Assembly (NCBI GenBank): GCA_932521035.1
Contig: OW051495.1
Location: forward strand, 3,534,001 to 3,598,000
Direction of reading: 5' to 3'
DNA length: 64,000 nt
Source of the DNA: Oscheius dolichura
Taxonomy: Eukaryota > Nematoda > Chromadorea > Rhabditida > Rhabditidae
In this document: in pieces, positions 1-10,800 of the stretch
How the letters are laid out: each line of letters starts with the position of its first letter
Numbering within the stretch: position 1 is the first letter of the stretch
The notes under the pieces: generated by a model
What the model was told of the DNA's origin: nothing
Seen by the model: only the letters and a program-made list of their open reading frames with translations
The model's database searches: none
Made by a program: the position numbers and the translations under genes

Positions 1-21
1 TATATATAAAATTTTATGTAG

Positions 22-450
22 GTCGACGCATTTCCTCCAAATTTCGTCCACTCGCTAGATTCTACGCATATGATGTTGACTTCTTTAGAATGTTCCAAAA
101 GGTTAGAATGTTTTCTTTTATAACGAATCGTTTAGGGGCGTTACTTTCGCTGCAGTTCACGACTGCTTCTGGACCCATGCTAGTACGGTTAATTTGATGA
201 ACGAAATTTGTCGTGAGCAGTTTGTCCGCCTGCATAGCGAATCTATTGTGGAAAAGTGAGTGATTCTGCTTCGGTAGAGTACCTCTTCAGATTGTCTAAT
301 TGGTTTCTCCAACACTACCTCCCATCGTCTCTGATGGGACAAATGTCTGAAGAAGAAAAGGAGAAATTTGCGATGCTGTTTACTCCCCGTGTGGACCCCG
401 GCAGCCTAAATATTAATGATGTAAAAGAATCGATCTACTTTTTCAGTTAA
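22..450 (+). CDS. POLRMT: Mitochondrial DNA-directed RNA polymerase, C-terminal end (partial)
   Basis: This is the last part of the single-subunit, phage T7-like polymerase that transcribes mitochondrial DNA and primes its replication. The first visible exon follows an AG acceptor at 20-21. It contains the stretch HMMLTSLECSKR, then GVTFAAVHDCFWTHA, which is the conserved palm motif VHDxxWTH holding the second catalytic aspartate. Two introns are needed to keep the frame: about 111-144 (34 bp) and a 35-bp intron starting at the gtgagt near 257. The second one removes an in-frame TGA. The protein ends with a KESIYFFS-type tail, and the human enzyme also ends in YFFS. The rest of the gene lies left of the window. 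The stop codon is followed by an AT-rich 3' flank, and the next start codon is 241 bp away on the same strand. Confidence 0.93.
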
Positions 451-690
451 CGAATTTTTCATATTTCGAACGTTGTTATTGTTTTGTTTTGATGAAATTG
501 TTTTAAAAATACTGAATACTTTATTATTCATATTTTTTTGAAGTTTGTACTTTCAAAGGTCCGCTATAGAAAGTATAATCCCATAGAGAAATTATGACAA
601 ATATTATACTGATCTCAAAGGAAGGAGTCCATTTTCCAGTTTGTCTTGCCCTTCCGACCCGTAAAGCATTCTATTTAGCTCACCAAAGAA
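451..690. other. Short spacer between tandem genes
   Basis: This AT-rich spacer holds the 3' flank of the mitochondrial polymerase gene. It ends in a pyrimidine-AG (ctatttag) 12 nt before the next ATG. I see no further gene in it. Confidence 0.5.
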
Positions 691-1263
691 ATGTCGGAGC
701 TTTCCACGACACTGCAACAGATGGCCGAAGCGATTCCTGGGGAAAGCGGAACTGACCAGTTAGTTCCGTTGGGATATGCAAAAAGTGATATCTCAAAACT
801 CGGTTGGTTACATATTCCCAATTCAAAATCCCCTTTTAGTGAAATGGATGGAACTATACCTTAATGCTGCCAGTAAAGGAGAGCAGAGTCCGGTACTAGT
901 CGTAATTATCGCATCACTTATGAATAATTCAGAGAAATGTGCTGGGGAATTGGGAACGACGATTTTTCCACTCCATCCATAACAAACGTCTTCTTTCTTT
1001 GTTTGACCGTTTTTAGATTATATTGGTTCGTCACTTTCAGACTCAATCTAGCTAATTTTCTACATGTTTCGTCCCTTTTAGATTCTGGTTCAACTTTTAT
1101 CTCAGAAAAAATAAATGTGAGCCTTCTTTGCCCCCACAACTCTAGTTTTAGATGAAATCCGTTGACGAAACTCGCTCATACCTCTGTCAAAAGAACGACT
1201 TCACCGTAGAAGAAGAGCGGGATATACAGGAGAAGTTTGGTTGGCTCGTGGATAAGTTCTAAG
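691..1263 (+). CDS. Unrecognised small protein gene, several micro-introns
   Basis: A coding start at 691 opens MSELSTTLQQMAEAIPGESG and lies 12 nt after a ctatttag acceptor-like site. The likely second exon reads MKWMELYLNAASKGEQ followed by a hydrophobic stretch (VLVVIIASLMNN). It is reached by removing a gt...ttttag intron at about 788-840. A last exon after the acceptor at 1152 reads MKSVDETRSYLCQKND and ends in a charged tail, WLVDKF, then TAA. The middle exons at about 940-1110 are not resolved with confidence. I do not recognise a family. Its close spacing behind POLRMT and the acceptor before the ATG fit a downstream gene of an operon-like pair. It could also be two short pieces misjoined by me. 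Confidence 0.4.
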
Positions 1264-2623
1264 CAATGGGTACTAAAATTCAGCTGATACCCGCAGAGAT
1301 GCAGTTGTAATGTACGATTGTACATTTTGTATTAAATCGTCTTTCATGCATTTCACTTTTATTACCGTTGTAGGTTTCACGATTCGCCCATTTATGCCCT
1401 TTTCTCACGAGTAAGAGATCGTACAAACGACTAGCCAAGGATTAATCCAAGAGCATACCATCTTATTATCAAATCTCTCCTTTTGAAGATGATTACACTG
1501 CAAATGGACTTTTGGCTCAGATTTCAGCCGGCCGTAATGTGCTCATGTCTGTGCAGACAATGACGCATTGGCTGCTACACTGCATGCTGAAACGCTGCGA
1601 TTTAAAGGTCGAAAATTCGATCAATAGGATTTATCCAAGACATTGAAGATTGTCTTCAAAAACATATCTGGCAGCCGAGAAGAAGCTGATTAATTGCAGC
1701 CTTCGAAATTCCCATCACTTGAAATTTTTATTCACGAAATCTGTCTTGTGGTTTACTCGTTACCAAGTTCCCCACTGGTACTGCAAAAACTGCCAGAAGA
1801 AATCAGCGATCCTGGAGATCTGCTACTGGAACACTTGAACTCGAGGGGAATCATTTCTTCGCAAGTGATGGTAGTAACACCCTGCCAACTTGGTTCAAAC
1901 AAAAGAGCATCCTCTGAAATTGAAAGTCTTCCTCGCCCCCTATACCCTCTTCCAACGGGATGAACACTACACCTTCTCGGTTATAAATTCTGAACTTACC
2001 AGTTTGCCGACCATTCTTCTTCTAAGAAATGATACGATTCTCGCCTGTTGAAACTCATGTTATCAACTGTTTGGCGGCGCGTCCCTGAAATATCAAAATA
2101 ATCCGACCGCATTGAGTGGACCTGGAAATTTGTCCCGGAAGACTGCCGACAGCAAATAATCCAGGCCTTTTATATCAGGCTTATGCATATATATCATCGT
2201 ATGTCAATGCAGTTTGCAACTTACGGTGGCCATTGCTATATTGGCTAGAAAGCCGAAATGATTTTTCTTTTGTAATACATTCTCAGCGCACAGCTCTTCT
2301 ATTTGTTATAAAATGTACACTTTATTTATTATGTAGTCATTACTGTTCTTCAAAAATTCTCAGTAGGTGTATAGTGTTTTCACTCATGACCGAGGTTGAG
2401 TGTTTTGTTTCCTCTCCGTCTCTACCCTTCGGTTGTGCAGTACTTCACTGGAACAAATGTCGTTTCCGACCTGTCCGTTTCCACGCATTTAGTTTTTCTT
2501 TATATTTATGCCATTTAAATTAAAGAAGATATGCTTGTTTCTGTGTTTATTATACAACTCTCTTCTAAACTCTCTATAGCTGAATACATTTCTTATGAAT
2601 TTTGTTGTTTTCAGAACAATAAA
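1264..2623 (+). pseudogene. Coding-like but disrupted stretch; unrecognised
   Basis: Between 1370 and 2150 protein-like segments appear on the plus strand in shifting frames. Examples are FHDSPIYALFSRVRDRTND near 1376, NGLLAQISAGRNVLMSVQT near 1505, LPEEISDPGDLLLEHLNS near 1790 and VFLAPYTLFQRDEHYTFSV near 1930. Stops between them are not all removable with good GT-AG pairs. It may be a decayed gene, or a real gene with introns I could not place. From 2150 to 2600 the sequence is AT-rich with only a chance-like 135-codon ORF. No family is recognised. Confidence 0.3.
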
Positions 2624-4830
2624 ATGGGAGATCATTTAATTAATAAAGGCGGACTTGAGAGTGAGGTTGAGATGGTTTTTGCTTTTCTTATAAATCTTTT
2701 AGGAAGAGCTGGAAACAAGCGTATCATCTGGACCTCATGCAGTACGGATAGTTGATGTCGTAGAAGACGTTGATCACTCTTTTGAATTGAATATGCCTGA
2801 CCTCGAACAGATTCTATTAAATCCCAGAGTAGCTGATAAAAAGGTTTGTTTGCTTGGTTATATTTTGATAGATATCTTTCTTCTATGTTTTAGTCACAGT
2901 TGTTTTAGGTTGCTATCATTGGTGTTGCAGGAGCTTATAGAAAAGGAAAGAGCTTTTTGTTGAATTTCTTCCTTCGCTATTTACGCTTCAAAAGTGAAGG
3001 TTGGAAACGATTTTACATCAGCATGTATCTTTCGCAGGCAACGGCGATTTACTATCTGATGACTGGCTGGATCCCCATGCACCACTGAGAGGATTTTCTT
3101 GGAGAGGTGGGAGCGAAAGGGATACCAACGGAATACTTATCTGGAGTGAACCATTTATTTTAAAGGATCGCAACAATGAAGATGTACATACTTCTGTTTA
3201 TTAAAATATTTTTTCTTTCAGGTGGTCGTAATTCTAATGGATACCCAGGGAGCATTTGACTCTCAGTCAACAGTTAGAGATTGTGCTACTATTTTTGCTC
3301 TATCTACGATGATTTCTTCAATTCAAGTAATTCTTTTCTGTTTAAGGACATCACCAGTTTTCAGATTTATAATCTTTCACACAATATTCAAGAAGATGAC
3401 TTGCAGCATCTCCAATTGTTCACAGAATATGGCCGCCTAGCATTAGAAAGTAATGACAGCAAGCCCTTCCAGGTTCTTTTTTAACCATAAACTTTTAAAC
3501 CTTTTTTAGTCGTTGATGTTTTTGGTCCGCGATTGGTCTTTTCCTTACGAAGCTGAATTTGGATTCCAAGGAGGACAACGGATTTTAGACAAGCGCCTGC
3601 AGGTTGCGATTATATTTATTTTTAAAGTTGCAATTCCAGCTGTCCGAAAAGCAACACCCTGAACTTCAACAACTAAGAACTCATATTCGTAGCTGCTTTG
3701 AGGACATAGCTTGTTTTTTGATGCCTCATCCAGGTTTAAAAGTAGCTACTAATCCAAGTTTTGATGGCTCACTTAAAGGTACCTAGATACGTTGCTTAGT
3801 ATTAAGTATATTCCAGAAATTGAACCAGAGTTTCCTCAGCAGCTTCGTTTAATGGTGCCCCGTCTATTGGATCCCAGTCATTTGGTAGTAAAAGAAATAA
3901 ATGGACAGAAAGTCACATGCCGAGAGCTAGTGGAATATTTTAAAGCGTACATGAAAATATTCCAAGGACAAGAACTTCCTGAGCCGAAGTCCATGTTACT
4001 TGCCACAGCAGAAGCAAACAATCTTGCTGCTGTTGCCAGTGCTAAAGTGCTGTACCAACGGAAAATGGAAGAGGTACATTTTCTTCTTGTATTATATTCC
4101 TTGTATTGACCTTTTCCAGGTTTGTGGCGGCGAAACTCCTTATCTAAATACTGAAGCTCTAAATGAAGAACACGAAAAAGCTAAGGTATGGTACATAATT
4201 ATCAGAATCCACCATTCAAAGTATTTAGTCGTTGGCAGTTCGCGAGTTCCGTAATGCAAGGAAAATGGGTGGTGTAGATTTTAGTCTACAATTCCTCGAA
4301 ACGCTAGAAGAAGGCATTGCTGTACGTATTTCAAATTTTGTTATATTTTATTTTGGAATTACAGGAAAACTTCGAAAGTTATATTAAAGTCAACAATGGC
4401 AAAAACCTATTTAAATCAATGCGTACTCCAGCATTCTTGGTCTGTATCATGATTGCAGATTACATCTTCCAAGAGTTTTTCCAAATGTTAGGAATAAACT
4501 TCTTAGCAGGTTAGGTTTCTCATTTAATATTAGTTTCCTGTTATAGGGATATGTTCTTCCGTACTTGTAATTGTTATTGGAGCTTTGACTATATGGGCAT
4601 ATGCTCGATATTCTGGTAATTTGCGAGAAGCTGGTGGATGGGTAGATGATGCTGTCAATTTCATCTGGGTCAATTTTATATCTCCTAATGCTGGAAATTT
4701 GGGAGCACTTGGTGGAGTGATACAGATCCATGACCAAATTTCACACGTAAGTGAAAATTTTCACTATTTCACATAATGCGTATAGAACTCAACTCGTCCG
4801 GCGACTAGCAAAGAACGGAAAAATCAATGA
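2624..4830 (+). CDS. ATL: Atlastin, ER membrane-fusing dynamin-like GTPase
   Basis: Atlastin tethers and fuses endoplasmic reticulum tubules. The order of parts is typical. An acidic N-terminus is followed by the P-loop [10 protein letters not shown] (about 2930-2965). Then come [14 protein letters not shown] and [13 protein letters not shown] (G3 region), [20 protein letters not shown], and the guanine-specificity motif [10 protein letters not shown] (about 3520). The middle-domain segment includes [10 protein letters not shown] and EYFKAYMKI. The membrane hairpin follows as two hydrophobic segments, [19 protein letters not shown] and [17 protein letters not shown] lysine-rich tail follows, ending KERKNQ. 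Introns are mostly 35-42 bp GT-AG; the first, at about 2669-2705, is 37 bp. The start ATG lies nine nt after tgttttcag, so the leader is either spliced or trans-spliced. It is the only member I see, complete, and of usual family length. Confidence 0.95.
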
Positions 4831-5141
4831 AAAATGATCGGCCTGGTTGCTTTTCCTTGTTGGATTGCAGTTTTACCACTAGTTTTTACTACATCAGGGT
4901 ACTTTCATTGCTTCTTTATACATAATTTTTCTATGATAAGCATTTTTATTTTTATAAGTATTGTTTCATAAATAATAGCCCTTCATCTTGTTGGCTTTGC
5001 AGGAAGAAAAACGTTTGATCTTCTTCCTGCATTTTTTTCCACATTTCACCAATAGGAACAGAAAGACATTTTATCACAGTTAGCAATGGTCATTTTTCAT
5101 CACAAATGCTGCCGGTGGGAATCTTCATCGGGTGCGCTTCC
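4831..5141 (+). other. 3' flank of atlastin; possible tiny membrane-peptide ORF
   Basis: AT-rich sequence separates atlastin from the convergent minus-strand gene. An ATG at 4834, three nt after the atlastin stop, opens a hydrophobic 22-codon stretch (MIGLVAFPCWIAVLPLVFTT). It runs to a gt donor near 4899, with a possible acceptor at about 5003 and a stop shortly after. It might be a very small bicistronic membrane peptide or simply 3' UTR. No family is recognised. Confidence 0.25.
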
Positions 5142-7236
5142 TTACATCTTGCAGTGGTAATTGAGGAAAACTGAAAAGTTTATTATTTAATTGGGCAAGC
5201 AACTTACTGAGCAATACGGCTCCTCCACCAACACATAATGGAATAATAACTAAAAGAACAACGAGGGACGAATTATTGTTTTTTGAAGGGACTTCTGGCC
5301 TATTATGATGAGCAGACGGGGGGACATCCTGTTTAGTGAAACTGACAATATCCTGACTATGCGCCCTGCTATCAATTGAGGACCGCAGATAGGCGAACGT
5401 ATTGCAAAAGTCGGAAGTACAGGTACAGATCTGAAAGTACACGTTTTTTGGTTGTCAAATATGTAAGCTTGATGGATTGTCTTGTTCCTGGTAGCATTGT
5501 TTTGCTTCATCCGGTGGTCTTTCATGTTGCCCACTCGTCAATTACCCGGCGCGCGTCCCCTAATCTCTGTGAAGAAGCTATTTGTTTTCCACGAATATGC
5601 TAATGATGTCTTATAGGGAGTCGGCTAACGAGGCATATGGTCTCGGGGGGCAAAAGACGCAGTGATAGATCCGGCCAGGAGATAAATACACCATCTGCCG
5701 GGGGCCGAGGCAGGGGTCCCTCTGCGATTTATGAATTATCTTCAGGGGTTGCGTGTCGTCGTTTGGGGGACAATACGTCCTCTGCCGCGAATAATAACAC
5801 CCGAAAAATAGGAATAACCTCATGCCAGTCGTCGATCCTCTCCTCGCAGCGAGGCTGTATCCCACCGAGGAACGCCAGATCCGACCCGCTACCGCAGTGC
5901 TGTCGGAGACGATGGGAGTCGCCTGAAACGGCCAAAATGTAAACAATTTATAATGTCGCCCGGGCCGATTAGAAAATAGAAAAAGAGAGGAAGGTTCTCT
6001 CCCGACTTATCAGGCTATGTCCTTTGTCCTCCATATATATTACTAGGTAATTTCCCTCTCCCGTATACTAAGCCGGCTCGTGCTAAAATCGTTACTGGGG
6101 GAGAGAGAGACCGGAGCAAACGAAGCACAAAATGTGTGGCATTTGAGAAGAAAGAGCGGGAAAAAGTAAGAGGAAATCCGGAAGGCCGGGAGGAGAAGGT
6201 CGACGGGACAGGCAACTGACCGGAGTCGTCGCGGCGGAGGCCGATGAAGCAGAACTCGCCCTGGCAGAGGAGGTTCTCATCGCACGACTCACGGTCGCAG
6301 AAACATTTCACACCTGAAAATTAGACATAACTTTTTATGTTCTCTCGAGTGGCCACCCAGAAGAGCCTAATTAAAGGGGGACGAGGGGCCCAGGGGGACA
6401 ACTTTTTATGGCGATCTCCGTGGGACCCATTGAGGAGATCGATATTGGATGAATCCCGCGGGGAATTCACCGCCACGGGTGTCTCTGTGCACACACATCC
6501 CCCAGACCCGGAGGCCCTCAGCTGGAAAAGAGTGCCCCTCCAATCTGAAAGCCAATCTCCCCCTCATGGCCACTGAACCCAAAAGTGCTAATACGCCTTC
6601 CCCTCGGGACCTTTTCTTCTTCTTCTCTGCCGACACGACTCGTTATGTCATGAGAATCTGCGAATAACGAGGCGGCCCGGCGCATTGAGCACCGCCCGAA
6701 AGGAGAGGTGAATACTCCTCATAAGAGGCCGGCCCCCTGCCCCTGCCCCCTATCCTCCCTGGATACCCTCAATAGCCGGAGGGGGACTGTGGCCACCGGT
6801 TCATCAGGGGCCTATTCACCGGGGTCATTGATTAGGCACCGTGGGAGATACCCCCAAAAGGGCCGGGGACAAAGGCCTGTTTGAATATTCGAGAGGCAGA
6901 GAAACACTCTCATGGCGGGCTCCCTTACGTGGGTAAAGTTTCTCGAATTTCACCCGAACCTGGCCGACTTCCTCCTCGAGAAAAATGGCCGGCGACACGC
7001 TTAACTCGAGATTTACGAGCCGGCTGGGCCCCGGCTCTCTGTGTTGTAAGGTCATAAAATAAGGGGAGGGGGGCCCGGGGAGGAGGAAAAATAAACTCAC
7101 CCCCTATTGATTACGTCATCTTCTAGTCTTGGCCCCCTTATCGTAATCATGGGTCCCCTTTAAGTAGAGAGGGTACTGTACCTGCGGAGACGGTGACCGC
7201 CGCGAGCTGGAGCAGCAATAGACATCGCAATAGCAT
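5142..7236 (-). CDS. Small single-pass membrane protein with a Ly6/three-finger-like cysteine-rich ectodomain
   Basis: The gene was assembled on the minus strand. Exon 1 (about 7180-7236) encodes a clean signal peptide, MLLRCLLLLQLAAVTVSA. After an intron of about 870 bp comes VKCFCDRESC...CQGEFCFI (about 6210-6315). Then come HCGSGSDLAF...RCEER (about 5830-5925), TYCPPNDD...DPC (about 5705-5790) and CTCTSDFCN (about 5415-5440). The closing CxC...DxCN is the hallmark of Ly6/uPAR and TGF-beta receptor type three-finger folds. A linker rich in S, P and N leads to one transmembrane helix, SSLVVLLVIIPLCVGGGAVLL, and a very short cytoplasmic end. There is no kinase domain, so it is not a signalling TGF-beta receptor. 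The protein is about 200 residues. The role is unknown; cell-surface binding is inferred from the fold only. Confidence 0.65.
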
Positions 7237-7807
7237 TCCGCATTAGGCGGACATCGAGGAAAGTGTGCTGGGAGGAGGAGGCGGGGCATGCTATGCCCCT
7301 TGCTTCCCCGCGATTATGAAACCAATTTTAGAGACACTCCAGGCCCTTCTTCTCCTTCCCCTTTTATCGAGGCCTGTCCCCCACCCCGGGGGTCACCTTC
7401 CCCGGATGATAGATGGCCGGGGGCCGACGAGGGCGGCAGGCGACGTCCTCGTCCTTCACAATGCCCTTCGCCGTAGTCGTCGCCGTCGGCTACACTTTTT
7501 TCTTATTTGTCGACTGGCTAATTGGCGAGGGAAATGAAGATGTTTTGGCATTTCTCCTCTCAATTAATATATTCTCTTAAACTGGCCGGGGAGATAAATG
7601 GTCCCGTAACGAGGAGAAGACAGCTGGCAGACACACCTGCATCCAGAGAAAACGATAAAAAATTTATTCAGATCATCTGGAAGGGGAGGAGGGGACAACC
7701 GTCGATCACAGACGGGGGGCAGTGGGGGGCGAATCACAAAAGAAAAGGACATCTGCTATAGGAGAGGGGCGACCCGTAGACGAGAGAGGACCGGTATCGG
7801 GGTAGAC
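7237..7807. other. Spacer between two minus-strand genes
   Basis: GC-rich sequence of about 570 bp lies between the alpha2-delta stop and the next start codon. ORFs here are short and composition-driven. I see no gene. It would hold the promoter or the intercistronic region of the three-finger-like gene. Confidence 0.4.
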
Positions 7808-10800
7808 TCACAGGAAGGAGAACAGCAGGAGGACGGCCGCCAGACGGCCGGCTCTAACTGCCGGCGAACACGGCTCATGCATGGCCAACTCCTGAAAACG
7901 ATGATCGGCCCGTGATAGATGGCCCCCCGACACGTAATGTGTCCCCTTTGTGTCCGGCCGTCCTCCTCCCCGGCTAACAAGAGACCCTCGGCTGGCTGCT
8001 TTGCTCATTGTTCAAAAGGGAACAATCAGCCATCCCCGGAGGAGCAATTAGGAGCCACCGAAGGAATCGGGCAACCATGAAACGCACTTACCTCGCCGGC
8101 GGCGGTGTAGCACATGGCCTTTGAGCGGGGAGGACGCTTGTGCGGCGGCATGTCGCACGTCTCCGGCACCGGGTCCGGCGGGTCTTGACGCTCGAAACCG
8201 AACGGAACCTGAACACGGTATTGTTAGAGGAAGGGGGAGGAAGAGGACGACTCACTTCTCCGGGGTCGAGGAGAGGACACGCGGACTCGTCGTAGCAGAG
8301 AGATGACTGCTCCTCCTGGGTCAGCCACACCATCACCAAATTCGTGCCCTCCACATGCGAGGCCTGCATCCGTCTGGAAATGCCTCCTTAATCTATTAGA
8401 AAGAGGATGGCTTACACAGAGCATTTCGTTGTGGGACAGGGTCTCTCATACCGTCCTCCGTCCACCAAACTGGCCGAGAGCGGCCTCCTCCCTTGCTGAA
8501 ATTATTCGATGAGGGGGTGGACTTGCCTTATCCTCTCACCTTATTAGCATAGTAGAAATAGCTGGCCTTGGCACAGGGGAATCCCTCCTGTCCTTCGTGG
8601 AATGAGGAGGTGTAACCGGCGGTGGGGCTGACGAAGAGGGGCAGCAGGGACAGGGAGCGGAGGGACTGGAGCAGGCGGAAGGAGAAGTTCCACAGAGAAC
8701 GGAGGATCCCCAGGAAGGACTAGAATATCTTGATGAGGACAAGGAACAGGGGGGCAAACTTGTTTAGCATTGGCTGCTTGGCTGACGGACTTCTTCTCCT
8801 TGCACATTGCCTGGTGGTCGATGTAACGCAGCCTAAAATGGTTAGTGTGGCTAGGATTCGTATAAAATGAAAAACAAAACGAAATGGATAAAAGACGACT
8901 CGGTTTAGAGCAAATTTTTTCGATCACAGAATTCTGAGACTCTAGTGGTATCTTCATAGTCCTCGGCGGGGGTCGAACCCGCGACCTCGCGCATGTCAAT
9001 CCGCCGCGTTGGCACTGCACCACCACAACGTACTTTGTGTAGAAGCGCTTCTCTACTAACAGGGCCATTGCTCGCTGGCTAACCCGATTGATGTCGCCAA
9101 ACCAGTGGCCAATGTGTTTTCCCTTCCCGAATGTATCCTAAACAAGGGATTGTCTCTGCTGTACACATGTTGCCCTACCGCCAGATAGTCTTCGTAGGAT
9201 ATGCCCAGCTGGTTACTGTAGTAGACGTAGCCGTGCTCGTCCAGCAGGACACACCACTTCCTCTGGTCCGACGGGGCGCAGCCGTGCTCGCTCATGACGT
9301 TGACGACGTAGTCGTAGGCGAATTCGTAGCCGACGACCCCCAAAAGGGCATTCCCGGTGTAGACGGCCTTGGTTGCCTGGGAGAGCATCGTCAGGTTCTC
9401 GTTGAGTCCGTAGTTCGTCAGCTGGGTCTCGGACTTGTACCAGATCTTGGCTGGAAAGTGTCTCTTTCGGGGAGGATACGGTATGTTACTTACACTTGTT
9501 GCTGACATCGAAGACGACGTCGCCCCTCATCCGGACACTCCGCTTGAAGTACGGGTCGTCGACACTCTTGCGGTTGAGGTCGGCTATGAAGTGGTTGTAG
9601 CTCTCCTGGACGTGTTCGAGGGTCAGGAGGGAGCCAATGTGGTCGAGGATGTTCCAGTTGGGGTCGAAGTAGTCGTAGTCGTCGAGGGTCTGGTTGTAGA
9701 ACCGGATCAGCCCGGACTGGGCACTGAAGAACACCAGGTGGAGCAGGTTGCTGAATATTGGGTAATTGGCACAAGGGACGCCAACTCTTTCATGAACTGC
9801 CACTGCTGGTCCCACATCTCCGAGAGGGCCGACGTCGCCTCCAAGTCCACGAGCAGCTTGTCCACCAGGTGTCTCCTGGCCACACACAACTCGGGCAGCT
9901 TGCCGCCCTCGGCCATCTGCTGGGCGTAGACCATGAATGCCTCCTCCTTGGTGATGTTTGTGTCGGTATCATTCAGCAGACAGTATCTCCTAAACCGAGA
10001 TGCCCTAATAGATCAAGAGACTGACCAGTGGGGGTGTATCTTCCACTGCTTGTCGGTCATCCAGTCCTGCCGGACATCTCCGTAGTTGTACTCCCGACGG
10101 CGTTGGCGGAGCCGGTAGTCGTCTCCCTTGGCCACGGCCAGTCCTAGTCTAAATCCATCCTCTTCTATCACCAGTGAATAATAGCCTACACGAAGTTGGC
10201 TCCCTCGATGCACTCAGCATAGTAGGTGTTGGTCTGTGCCCATACGCGGTTGACTACCTCGTTTGCGAAGAGGATGTCCAACTCCTGTGGCTCGGAGTTG
10301 TCGCACTTCAGTATCATCCTCTTCGTCTGTAAACAGGTCATCCTCTCCCTTCTCTCTCTCCCTCCTTGCAACATGCCCCAAATATAGCCATGCATTGCGC
10401 CCGCGTTGGCTGCCCCGTGGTTAGAGTAAGCGACGACGTGATCTGCCTACGATCTGTCGGATCTCGTGGACGCATTCGGCGTAGGAACCCCGCTCGCAGT
10501 GGTAGTTGGAGACGGCCTCCTTCGGCTGGGCTAGACGGATCTGACAAAGACAAACGGAACTCAATAGAAACTCAGAGAGCAAACGAAAGGAGGGGAGGGA
10601 CCGGTACCTGCTGGGTCTGGGGCACCTCCAACTCCAGGATGTCCATGTTGTTGTAATTTGGCTTGTGGTACTTCGTGTAGGGGTCCTGCAACGACTACCG
10701 TATGACGATCGAGGGAGACTGCTTACAATGGGTCTGAGTTGAGGATGGAACATGATGAAGCCGTTCTGGTCCATCATGAAGAAGTAGCTCTTTCCGCCGA

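Noticed and set aside
8959-9029. Functional tRNA gene
   Set aside because: Box A, box B and the T-arm are good, but the two acceptor strands do not pair and the anticodon arm is poor.
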